Positions 34,238 to 41,658 of a stretch of DNA of 64,000 bases are shown piece after piece. The stretch comes from Pontibacillus salicampi (lineage in GTDB: Bacteria; Bacillota; Bacilli; Bacillales; BH030062), in the NCBI RefSeq assembly GCF_042434395.1, contig NZ_JBHLTP010000002.1, positions 1 to 64,000 of the forward strand, read 5' to 3'. Both the position numbers and the translations under genes were made by a program. Numbering within the stretch: the first letter of the stretch is position 1; each line of letters opens with the position of its first letter. The notes under the pieces were generated by a model. It ran no database searches. It saw only the letters and a program-made list of their open reading frames with translations, and was not told the origin of the DNA.

Positions 34238-34978
34238 TTACCGTTTCTTAAATCCTTTTGATTCTACATAAGGAGTAACATCCATCCTCATTGTATTTTG
34301 AAAGCGTCTTAGCATTTGATCAGTCCAGGAATCTATACGTTTATTGTTCGATCGATTCTCATAATATTGCTTAATGGTTGCATCAAATTGGTTAAGAGAG
34401 CTGTCTTGATTACGGTTATATTCGTTTTCAAAATAGACGCCTTCTAAAGGCAACCTTGGCTTTTGTTCAGGTTCTTTTGCAGGTACGCCAATAACCATTC
34501 CAAACAAAGGGATAACATGAGGTGGTAAATTCAAAATCGTATCTACCTGCTGGATATCATTGCGAAGGCTTCCGATATAGCACATGCCAAGTCCCATGGA
34601 TTCCGAAGCGATAGCTGCGTTTTGAGCTGCAAGTGCTGCATCAATGGTAGAGACTAGCAAATGCTCTGTATTCTCTAGGTTAGCCTTCATATTTTCTAGT
34701 TGCTCCTCGGTAGCTTTTATTTGGTGTCTATATAGGTCAGCACAAAAAATGAACAAATGTCCATTATCTTTAACGTAGGGCTGTCCAGAAACTTGAGCGA
34801 GTGCTTCCTTCTTCTGAGGATTCGTAACTCCAATAATAGAGTATGCCTGCATATAGCTCGACGTTGATGCCATTTGGGCAGCTTCAACTATTGTATTGAT
34901 TTGCTCTTGTGTTATTTTGTCATTTGTAAATGAGCGTATTGAACGGTGCTGTAGTATCGTTTGTAGCGTTTCATTCAT
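34238..34978 (-). CDS. Oxygen-insensitive NADPH nitroreductase (NfsA/NfrA type)
   Basis: 246 aa, FMN-dependent nitroreductase family: HRSIRSFTNDKI near residue 12 (FMN phosphate contact), AAQMASTSSYMQAYSIIGV, AAIASESMGLGMCYIGSLRND near 130 and the long C-terminal arm of NfsA/FRP-type enzymes. It reduces nitroaromatics, quinones or flavin using NADPH in the cytoplasm. First gene of a probable two-gene operon with the sirtuin. Confidence 0.88.
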   Translation of the reverse strand: MNETLQTILQHRSIRSFTNDKITQEQINTIVEAAQMASTSSYMQAYSIIGVTNPQKKEALAQVSGQPYVKDNGHLFIFCADLYRHQIKATEEQLENMKANLENTEHLLVSTIDAALAAQNAAIASESMGLGMCYIGSLRNDIQQVDTILNLPPHVIPLFGMVIGVPAKEPEQKPRLPLEGVYFENEYNRNQDSSLNQFDATIKQYYENRSNNKRIDSWTDQMLRRFQNTMRMDVTPYVESKGFKKR

Positions 34979-35412
34979 GTCTCTACATCCTTTCGTTATG
35001 GAAAAATAACATATGAATTGTCTTGATTTACTATAACATGCATGCGTTTTGAAAAAGGAAGAATACGCTTATCTTTATTCAACCCTCCGCACTAGAAAAA
35101 GAATGAAAAAATAGAATTTTTCGTAAATAAATCATATTCTTTGTAACATCTATCTTTATATATGTTATTATTATATAAATACATCCTCTTTTAGTGTAAT
35201 AGACAAAGTTTTAAATTCCTCTCTCTCTATTGTTTACTAGAAGAAAACAATACTTGCCTATATTGCTCCAAGTTTATCTGCAACGAACAAATATTGCTTT
35301 ACGAATATAACTTATTAAGGAAACTGAACGTAGTAATGGGAGATGTTAATGTTCTAGTCAGTTCATTGAACCGCTTCAGTAGCTTAGCAGATAATAAAGG
35401 TGAGGATATAAA
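34979..35412. other. A+T-rich intergenic stretch without a supported gene
   Basis: About 430 bases between divergent genes, very A+T rich around 35100-35190. It must hold promoters for both flanking genes. I see no hairpin, riboswitch or convincing small ORF; the frame at 35294-35524 is only the shadow of the next gene. Confidence 0.5.
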
Positions 35413-35784
35413 ATGGGAGAGATTATTGATTTTGAAATTAGACGAGCGAGAAGGGAACTTAAACGGTACACAGATCAGAAAGGAATTGCATATGAAATTT
35501 ATTTATCTGTCGTTCGATATGTAAATGCTCATTTAGAAAGACCTTTTGATAAACCGGTTGAGCAATTGAATACAGAAACGCCAATAGAATTTATTTATGG
35601 TGGTAATGAAGAGAGGCTTATGGAAACTTTTGTTGAACTCTCGCAGTACTGGAATTTAGAGGATGCCGTGTATGATCGGATTCATGCGCATCATGACAAT
35701 ATATTCTCCGTGTTTGAAACCATTGGGGACTTGTGTATCTATATTGAAAAAAGAGTAAATAACATTAGGGGAAATAATAGATAA
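35413..35784 (+). CDS. Hypothetical protein, 123 aa
   Basis: Soluble and mostly helical, starting MGEIIDFEIRRARRELKR, with an acidic C-terminal half (YGGNEERLMETFVELSQYWNLEDAVYDRIHAHHDN). I recognise no family. AGGTGAGG precedes ATG 35413, and a good terminator follows, so it is a genuine single gene. Confidence 0.6.
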   Translation: MGEIIDFEIRRARRELKRYTDQKGIAYEIYLSVVRYVNAHLERPFDKPVEQLNTETPIEFIYGGNEERLMETFVELSQYWNLEDAVYDRIHAHHDNIFSVFETIGDLCIYIEKRVNNIRGNNR

Positions 35785-35817
35785 CCATAGAAACCAAGGG
35801 TTACGAGTTAATTTGAA

Positions 35818-35850
35818 GGAAGGCTTTAATTACGAAAGCCTTCTTTTTTT
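35818..35850 (+). terminator. Rho-independent terminator of the 123-aa gene
   Basis: GAAGGCTTT / AAAGCCTTC stem, 7-base loop, seven T. Confidence 0.85.
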
Positions 35851-35864
35851 ATGCGGTAAATCTA

Positions 35865-36584
35865 CTATTTATTGCAATTATTCTTACCCAAGGTAAACCC
35901 TTCAAATAATCTTCCTCCAAATGGCCGGATTGTATCATCTGTAATATGGACAATCCCCTCTATATTTCCTGTACGATAAAATTCGTCTAAGGCACTTGTG
36001 TATTGTTTCGCATAGGCTTCATCGTAATCACGCAAAGTTCGAATCACCCATTTCCCCTTGCCGGTCCACTGTCCATTCACACGAAGATAGAACTCTTGTA
36101 ATAGTTGAGCGAGGGCATTAACGGTAAACAATTGTTCAGCTCGTTGCTTTGCTCCTTTAAGATCTTCCAGTAAGTCTGTAATAATATATCGCTTCCAATT
36201 AATGATTTCTTCATCCCAGCTCTCTGGACCCGCCGCTAACCTAGCAATAGCTTCCTTCTGGATGGGGGCAATTATGTCTGCTCCCATTAGTGGCATTCCT
36301 TCTGAAATCATCCTAGGTAAGGAGGGGGTACCATGTTGGCAATCCATATCAATAAAGTCACGGTAAGAGAAGCTATTGTAGACAAACATTTCTACTGGCC
36401 AATCATGAGAGTAGAAAGATTCTCGATAAGCTCCCTCTACAGAAAAATCAAAGATAATGATATCCAAGTCAGAGGTCTTTGTTTCATCCCCTCTAATAAC
36501 ACTGCCAGCAAGTAATGCAGCATGACAAGTTGGATACTTTTCTAGCACAATCTTTTTGGCATCCGTCATAGCCCTTTCCGTCAT
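35865..36584 (-). CDS. Nucleotidyltransferase-fold protein
   Basis: 239 aa. LLAGSVIRGDETKTSDLDIIIF near residue 25 is the GS..RG...SDLD signature of polymerase-beta-like nucleotidyltransferases. A third acidic residue probably lies in VEMFVYN. A helical C-terminal domain follows (KRYIITDLLEDLKGAKQRAEQLF), as in aminoglycoside adenylyltransferase-like proteins. Substrate unknown. GAGAGGGG lies upstream of the start on the minus strand. It converges on the 123-aa gene. Confidence 0.78.
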   Translation of the reverse strand: MTERAMTDAKKIVLEKYPTCHAALLAGSVIRGDETKTSDLDIIIFDFSVEGAYRESFYSHDWPVEMFVYNSFSYRDFIDMDCQHGTPSLPRMISEGMPLMGADIIAPIQKEAIARLAAGPESWDEEIINWKRYIITDLLEDLKGAKQRAEQLFTVNALAQLLQEFYLRVNGQWTGKGKWVIRTLRDYDEAYAKQYTSALDEFYRTGNIEGIVHITDDTIRPFGGRLFEGFTLGKNNCNK

Positions 36585-36745
36585 TATACTACCCCTCTCG
36601 TTATATGTTTACTTTATTCTACAAAAAAATGGAGATTGAGGAAATGTAATTTGTGAAAACAAAGATAGGTAAGATTTTTAATTCTAAAAAGGTATGGCAC
36701 CCGGGATAACGAATATATGTAAAGGAAGGAAAAGGAGGGCCACAG

Positions 36746-37720
36746 ATGGGCAAGGGTACTATTCATGTTAAACAGTTATCAAAGACATTTAAAAAAGGGA
36801 ACGTTCAAGCGGTTAAAGATGTCACGTTTTCCGTGAGGGAGGGAGAGTTTTTCGCGTTTTTGGGTCCGAATGGTGCAGGGAAATCTACAACGGTACAAAT
36901 ATTAACAACCTTGATAAACGCTACTGCCGGCACAGTAGAGGTTGCAGAGCATGATGTAATTTCTAAGCCTCACGAGGTACGAAAGCATATAGGAGTTGCT
37001 CTCCAGGAAACAGGGATTGATCCAAGCCTAACAGGCAGAGAGATGCTGCTTTTACAGTGTGGTATATTTGGTTTTAATAAGAGTGAAGCACAAGAAAGGA
37101 CGCAGGAACTGCTGGAGATAGTTCAGCTAACAGAAGCAGCTGACCGCATTTGCGGTAATTACTCTGGAGGGATGAGGAGAAGACTGGATTTAGCGTTAAC
37201 GCTTGTAAATAGGCCAAAGATTCTGTTTTTGGACGAACCGACAACGGGCCTTGACCCATCCAATAGAAAAAGTATATGGGAATACCTCGAGCGTTTAAAT
37301 AAAGAAGAGGGAACCACAATATTTCTAACGACACAATACTTAGAAGAAGCAGATGTACTAGCAGATCGAATCGCAATCATTGATGATGGTTTAATAGTTG
37401 CTGAGGGAACTCCATCAGAATTAAAATCTCAGATTGGCAATGATCTTATCACTATGGTGTTTGCTAGTACAGAGGAAGTGACACATGCAAAAGCAACGCT
37501 AGAGCAGGAACTTGACGAAGCTGATATAGCAGAACGTGAGGAACAACTAATTATGTATGTCCAAGATGGCACGAAACGTTTAATGGATGTTATCAGGGTG
37601 CTCGATGCACACGATATACTTGTCCAAAGCATAAATGTAGACTCTCCAACACTAGACGATATCTTCTTGAAGATTACCTCAGAGAATGCAACTCAGAAAG
37701 GAGAGGTTAATTATGGGTAA
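36746..37720 (+). CDS. ABC transporter ATP-binding protein, DrrA type
   Basis: 324 aa. Walker A GPNGAGKST near residue 43, Q-loop LQETGID, signature YSGGMRRRLDLA near 140, Walker B ILFLDEPTTGLD near 165, switch His replaced by Gln in FLTTQYLEE. It is followed by a C-terminal DrrA-like accessory domain (residues 230-315). The TTQ switch is the norm in the DrrA group. It powers an exporter with the next gene, which it overlaps by 8 bases. The substrate is probably a hydrophobic or antibiotic-like molecule, by family. Confidence 0.9.
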   Translation: MGKGTIHVKQLSKTFKKGNVQAVKDVTFSVREGEFFAFLGPNGAGKSTTVQILTTLINATAGTVEVAEHDVISKPHEVRKHIGVALQETGIDPSLTGREMLLLQCGIFGFNKSEAQERTQELLEIVQLTEAADRICGNYSGGMRRRLDLALTLVNRPKILFLDEPTTGLDPSNRKSIWEYLERLNKEEGTTIFLTTQYLEEADVLADRIAIIDDGLIVAEGTPSELKSQIGNDLITMVFASTEEVTHAKATLEQELDEADIAEREEQLIMYVQDGTKRLMDVIRVLDAHDILVQSINVDSPTLDDIFLKITSENATQKGEVNYG

Positions 37721-38492
37721 TGGGCTTTGGAAGGATGTTTGGCTTCTGACAAAAAGAAGTATTGTGACGACGCTGCGCAGCCCTTTTTCCTTTATACCTA
37801 ACCTCTTGATATCTATGTTTTTTCTAGTTGTATATGACAGTGGCCTAAGCGGCATTGCCGAATTACCTGCTTTTGAAGGAGCGAATTATCTCGCCTTTAT
37901 ATTGCCAGTATCTGTTGTTTCAGCAGCAATTGGTGGTGCAGGTGGTGCTGGTCAAGGAATTGTAAAAGACATTGAGAACGGCTTTTTCTCTCGGTTGCTG
38001 TTAACACCAGCCTCTAGACTATCTATCGTGCTAGGTCCGATTATCGCAGGTATGACCCAATTATTTGTTCAGACCCTGTTAATTATTAGTATCGGATTTG
38101 TAATGGGACTCAAAGTGGAAACGGGATTTTTCGGGGTTCTAGTAGTTCTTTTGCTTGCAATTGGCTGGGGATTGGCGTTTGCTGGATATTCAGCGGGAGT
38201 AGCTTTACGAACGAAGAATGCACAGGCAGCGCAAGCTGGTACACTTATATTCTTTCCGCTCATTTTTTTGAGTACAACGTTTGTTCCATATGAATTAATA
38301 GAAGCATCCTGGTTAAAAGTTGCAGCAACTATTAACCCCACCACATATATTTTTGAAAGCATGAGGACCGTTTTAATTGAAGGCTGGATTTTTTGGGATA
38401 TAGCTCAAGGATTTATAGCAATTGGTATCGTGTGTTTTATTACCATAACATTTGCAGCAGTATCTGCTAAAAAAGCTGTAAGTAGAGGATAA
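37713..38492 (+). CDS. ABC-2 type exporter permease, DrrB type
   Basis: 259 aa, six membrane helices, ABC-2 family: TKRSIVTTLRSPFSFIPNLLIS at the N-terminus, DIENGFFSRLLLTPASR near residue 90, and FPLIFLSTTFVPYELIEASWLKVAATINPTTYIFESMR near 185. AAAGGAGAGG seven bases before ATG 37713 sets the start and overlaps the end of the ATPase gene. The pair forms a complete two-component exporter. Confidence 0.9.
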   Translation: MGNGLWKDVWLLTKRSIVTTLRSPFSFIPNLLISMFFLVVYDSGLSGIAELPAFEGANYLAFILPVSVVSAAIGGAGGAGQGIVKDIENGFFSRLLLTPASRLSIVLGPIIAGMTQLFVQTLLIISIGFVMGLKVETGFFGVLVVLLLAIGWGLAFAGYSAGVALRTKNAQAAQAGTLIFFPLIFLSTTFVPYELIEASWLKVAATINPTTYIFESMRTVLIEGWIFWDIAQGFIAIGIVCFITITFAAVSAKKAVSRG

Positions 38493-38611
38493 CGAGAGAA
38501 GACAGCTGTCATGAAAATGGTATCTGCCTAATAATTACTTTCTGAAAAGTCTGCAACATGTGCCTTTGGGCGTCATACCTTGTAAGAAAGAACAGAAGTG
38601 AGGCGATTGCG

Positions 38612-38818
38612 TTGAAGTGGCATGATATGTTTGATGTGTTCGTGCTATGTCTGTTGTTCGGTTCGGTAATTTTACACGCAAACCGAGTCATTACGGATTG
38701 GATGATTACACTGATCGCAGCTCCAAGTATGCTCTATATTATGGTGGTAAGTGATATGATCCGGAAGAAATCAAGAAGGTATTACTTAAGAAGAAAGCAA
38801 AAACCCCCTGCTTCCTAA
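38612..38818 (+). CDS. Small two-helix membrane protein
   Basis: 68 aa from TTG 38612 (GTGAGGCG upstream; ATG 38558 in the same frame has no ribosome site). Residues 6-22 and 28-48 are membrane helices and the tail is strongly basic (RKKSRRYYLRRKQK). Family not recognised. It lies 120 bases after the ABC exporter and ends before a terminator at 38890, so it may be its third gene. Confidence 0.55.
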   Translation: MKWHDMFDVFVLCLLFGSVILHANRVITDWMITLIAAPSMLYIMVVSDMIRKKSRRYYLRRKQKPPAS

Positions 38819-38889
38819 AAAAGACAGAATGTAAAAAGGAAATGGTTACCATATATTATTTAGTAGTACGAGAAAGGGAACTGTATAAC

Positions 38890-38927
38890 AAAACAGGCTG
38901 CCAGATGTAATATTGGTAGCCTGTTTT
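38890..38927 (+). terminator. Rho-independent terminator
   Basis: AAAACAGGCTGCCA / TGGTAGCCTGTTTT, 14-bp stem with one G-U pair and a 10-base loop. Confidence 0.75.
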
Positions 38928-38948
38928 CACGTTAACAACTCATAAATA

Positions 38949-38988
38949 CGAACATACATTCGTATTTTAGGGAAATATATGGTACAAT
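38949..38988 (+). promoter_or_regulatory. Toxin promoter with LexA (SOS) box
   Basis: CGAACATACATTCG at 38949-38962 matches the Bacillus LexA consensus CGAACRNRYGTTYG at 13 of 14 positions and sits in a longer dyad (AAATACGAA ... TTCGTATTT). An extended -10, TGGTACAAT, has its hexamer TACAAT at 38983-38988. The box covers the -35 region, where LexA would block RNA polymerase. The expected transcription start is about 38995-38996. Confidence 0.6.
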
Positions 38989-39092
38989 CATATGTGATAG
39001 CTTTCCTTAGGAAGTAAATTTTGGATGGAGATTCCTTTTTACAGGAAGGACAACCATTCTATTCATCCCTTGATAGAAAGGGGGTGAGGATT

Positions 39093-39176
39093 ATTAGTAT
39101 CTATGAAACACTAACGCTTATGATTACCTTTGGTAGTCTCATAGTGTTGATTATCACGTCCAATCAAAAAAAATAA
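39093..39176 (+). CDS. Type I toxin peptide, TxpA/BsrE/BsrG-like (Hol_Tox)
   Basis: 27 codons starting at ATT 39093. The peptide opens (M)SIYETLTLMITFGSLIV, then LIITSNQKK. This is the holin-like toxin pattern: short polar start with YEtL, one membrane helix containing FG, then a lysine tail. AAAGGGGGTGA at 39077-39087 matches the 16S anti-Shine-Dalgarno at nearly every base, and its GG core ends 8 bases before ATT. The only canonical alternative, GTG 39084, lies inside that Shine-Dalgarno. Upstream ATCCCTT can pair with AAGGGGG and mask it. Such toxins depolarise the membrane and are held off by an antisense RNA. Confidence 0.6.
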   Translation: MSIYETLTLMITFGSLIVLIITSNQKK

Positions 39177-39271
39177 ACCCCCTATGGCCGTAGGAGGCTT
39201 ATTATTATCCCACTATTACATGGAAAGCTATCTAGGCTGTAGCAGTTGCTGCAGCCTTATCCATCATACTC
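39165..39271 (-). ncRNA. Predicted antisense antitoxin RNA (RatA/SR4-like)
   Basis: The minus-strand promoter reads GTGACT, 17 bases, TATGAT (complement of 39278-39283) with an extended TGG. The start would be near 39271. The terminator is CCTCCTA-CGGCCA-TAGGGGG (39178-39200 region) followed on the minus strand by TTTATTTTTTTT, the last part being complementary to the toxin's lysine codons. The RNA of about 105 nt would overlap the 3' part of the toxin mRNA, as RatA and SR4 do. Confidence 0.5.
39235..39262 (+). terminator. Probable terminator of the toxin mRNA
   Basis: GGCTGTAGCA / TGCTGCAGCC 10-bp stem with a 2-base loop, followed by TTATCC. It would give a toxin mRNA of about 265 nt. The 39263-39402 stretch otherwise holds only the antisense promoter. 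Confidence 0.5.
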
Positions 39272-39402
39272 AATGCCATCATACCATAATTTAGGGCATA
39301 AGTCACATTTTTTCATCGTGTAGGATAAAATAATCTTACTCTCTTGTCAGGGCTAATGCTTCCACTATTAGTATATAAGCAAAGAAGCTTCAAATCCTTT
39401 AC

Positions 39403-39446
39403 TTGACGAAGCAGTATCTATCCATTAATATACCCGTATGGGTAAT
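39403..39446 (+). promoter_or_regulatory. Promoter with CstR-like operator for the sulfur cluster
   Basis: TTGACG at 39403-39408, 17-base spacer, TAATAT at 39426-39431. Overlapping the -10 and start is ATACCCGTATGGGTAAT (39430-39446), a dyad of the ATACCC...GGGTAT type bound by CsoR-family persulfide sensors (CstR). The downstream genes are rhodaneses and a persulfide dioxygenase, the classic CstR regulon. No regulator gene is in the window. Confidence 0.6.
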
Positions 39447-39471
39447 TGGGGCGGGGAGGGATGCAATTACT

Positions 39472-39840
39472 ATGCAAACAGCAATAACAATTGGTATGAT
39501 ATTAATAGCCCTATTTTGGATAAGCAGAACCATACTCCCTCCAAAGGGAGTGACCACGGTCTCAATAGAAGCTGCAAAACATGATTTAGAGAATAATGCT
39601 CTATCTAAACATTGGGTCGATGTAAGAACGCCTTCAGAATTTAAGCGAAATCATATCAAAGGCTTTACAAACATTCCATTGCAAAGCCTTCAACAGCAGG
39701 CAAATCAATTGGATCCATCCAAAGAATTGATTCTTATTTGTCAAAGTGGCTCAAGGAGTATGGCAGCTGCAAAGATTCTAAAAAAATTAGGTTATCCCCA
39801 TATTACAAATGTAAAAGGCGGATTGAACGCCTGGAAATAA
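39472..39840 (+). CDS. Membrane-anchored rhodanese
   Basis: 122 aa from ATG 39472 (GGGAGGG 11 bases upstream). Residues 3-22 are a membrane helix. One rhodanese domain follows, with WVDVRTPSEFKRNHIKG and the active-site loop CQSGSRS, ending VKGGLNAWK. The cysteine carries a persulfide when sulfur is moved between thiols. First gene of the sulfur cluster behind the CstR-like operator; the next rhodanese begins 18 bases after it. Confidence 0.85.
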   Translation: MQTAITIGMILIALFWISRTILPPKGVTTVSIEAAKHDLENNALSKHWVDVRTPSEFKRNHIKGFTNIPLQSLQQQANQLDPSKELILICQSGSRSMAAAKILKKLGYPHITNVKGGLNAWK

Positions 39841-39858
39841 TTTAGGAGGAATGTCATA

Positions 39859-40161
39859 ATGCGTACATTAACAGCCGAACAGGTTCGTCAGCAGTTGGAA
39901 GAAGAACAGAAGCAATTAAACATTGTCGATGTAAGAGAGGATGAGGAAGTAGCTGAAGGGAAGATCCCAGATGCAATCCACATTCCACTTGGATCAATCG
40001 AAGACCGTAAAGAGGAATTGGATAAAGCGAAAGAATATATTATGGTATGCCGATCTGGAGGTCGCAGTGGACGTGCCTCTGAATTTCTAGAATCAGAAGG
40101 ATACAACGTCATCAACATGGAAGGCGGTATGCTTGCTTGGGAAGGCAAGACAGATAAATAA
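39859..40161 (+). CDS. Cytoplasmic rhodanese-like sulfurtransferase
   Basis: 100 aa, a single rhodanese domain: NIVDVREDEEVAEGKIPDAIHIPLGSI, active-site loop CRSGGRS, and VINMEGGMLAWEG. AGGAGG precedes the start. Second gene of the operon, ended by a good terminator at 40183. Confidence 0.9.
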   Translation: MRTLTAEQVRQQLEEEQKQLNIVDVREDEEVAEGKIPDAIHIPLGSIEDRKEELDKAKEYIMVCRSGGRSGRASEFLESEGYNVINMEGGMLAWEGKTDK

Positions 40162-40182
40162 TTAACTAATCCTCTTTAGTAA

Positions 40183-40213
40183 GGGTAGCAGAATCTCTCT
40201 GCTACCTTTTTTT
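40183..40213 (+). terminator. Rho-independent terminator after the second rhodanese
   Basis: GGTAGCAGA / TCTGCTACC stem with a tiny loop, followed by seven T. Confidence 0.85.
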
Positions 40214-40350
40214 AATGAACGGATTTTTAACGATTTATCCAGACAGCTATTAGATACGTATATATTTTTGGGCTTCACTGGAGCATTTGTATAAAACCTC
40301 TCATTAAAACAAAAAATGGTTATACAGCTATATATTTGTGAGGTGTTGTA

Positions 40351-41478
40351 ATGAAGAAAATGAGTGTTCATCAACTAGCAGTAGACGTCATGAACCAAAC
40401 TCCAATTACTATTATTGACGTACGGTCCACAGAACAATATGACAATTGGAAAATAGATAAGGACCCTATATCTGTAGTGCATATCCCAATAACTTCCTTA
40501 ACAAGTGACAAGGCTCACGTACAAGATGAGCTTTTGGAGAAGAAGGTTTTGGTTGTTGGAATGAATGAAGCCGACTCTAAGCAAGCAGCGGGAGAAGTGG
40601 AAGACCATCTTAGTATAGAGTGCTTCTTTTTAGCCGGTGGCATAAACGAATGGCATGATTATGTTGAACCTATCAAGGTTGGAACATTATCAGATGGAGG
40701 GGAAATATATCAATTTGTGCGACTAGGGAAGGGGTGCCTTTCCTACATGGTGATTAGTCAAGCAATGGCGTTAGTAGTAGATCCGATAGCAAATATTCAA
40801 CCTTATTTAGATTTTGCTGAGGATAATGGGTTTACGATTGCCCACGTAGTAGATACCCATCTTCATGGAGATCATATTTCAGGTGCTAGCATGATAGCAG
40901 ACGAAATGGAGGTTACATACTATATTTCTTCGATAGATGCTCAAGGTGCAGAAATACCTTATGAGTCGCTTACACCTCACAGCTTTATTGAAGTAGGAAA
41001 CACCAATATACCTGTTGAGGTAATAGCGACACCAGGTCACACACAAGGGTCCATATCATTGTTAATTGATGAGCATTATTTGTTAATGGGAGACACAATG
41101 TTTGCAGATGGAGTCGGGCGTCCTACTATTGAGAAAGATGGGGAATCTGTCATACATCAGCTGTATGAAACACTTTATAGTAGATTACGTCATCTTCCTG
41201 AAGATTGTATGACATTTCCAGCTCATTTCAGTCATCTCTCAGACTTGAATACGGAAGGATTTTTTGGGGGCGCACTGAAGGAACTAATAAGCAGTAATTC
41301 TCTACTCCAGAAAAACGCAAAGAATGAATTTATTCAAAGTATAAATACAAACATAGAAGAAGAGCCAACAAGCCATCAAGCAATTCGGAATGCAAATCTA
41401 GGACTGTCTCACCCAGACGAGAAGGAACGGATGTCCCTAGAACTTGGACCAAATCGCTGCTCTATTACTGAATCGTAA
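40351..41478 (+). CDS. Rhodanese-like / persulfide dioxygenase fusion (MBL fold)
   Basis: 375 aa. Residues 1-105 form a rhodanese-like domain that opens TIIDVRSTEQYDNWKID. The position of the catalytic loop reads VVGMNEADS, so the sulfur-carrying cysteine is absent. Residues 115-345 are an ETHE1-like metallo-beta-lactamase domain with VVDTHLHGDHISG, TPGHTQGS, MGDTMFADGVGR and FPAHF. It should oxidise glutathione or low-molecular-weight persulfide to sulfite. CstB of Staphylococcus has the two modules in the opposite order. GAGGTG precedes ATG 40351. It is separated from the rhodaneses by a terminator, so it has its own promoter or is read through. Confidence 0.85.
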   Translation: MKKMSVHQLAVDVMNQTPITIIDVRSTEQYDNWKIDKDPISVVHIPITSLTSDKAHVQDELLEKKVLVVGMNEADSKQAAGEVEDHLSIECFFLAGGINEWHDYVEPIKVGTLSDGGEIYQFVRLGKGCLSYMVISQAMALVVDPIANIQPYLDFAEDNGFTIAHVVDTHLHGDHISGASMIADEMEVTYYISSIDAQGAEIPYESLTPHSFIEVGNTNIPVEVIATPGHTQGSISLLIDEHYLLMGDTMFADGVGRPTIEKDGESVIHQLYETLYSRLRHLPEDCMTFPAHFSHLSDLNTEGFFGGALKELISSNSLLQKNAKNEFIQSINTNIEEEPTSHQAIRNANLGLSHPDEKERMSLELGPNRCSITES

Positions 41479-41658
41479 CCATTTTATACTGAGTTATCTT
41501 GTGTCTTGTAACTGGTTGACAACTAAATAGCGCCGTTATGTGGAAGGTTTGCCCTTATACTTCAACCTCCTAATGATAAAGATTTTTATTCCGATACACC
41601 GCTTTTATCATGTATACTATGAAACGGATATGAAATCGCTTTATAAAAGGAGAGCCCT

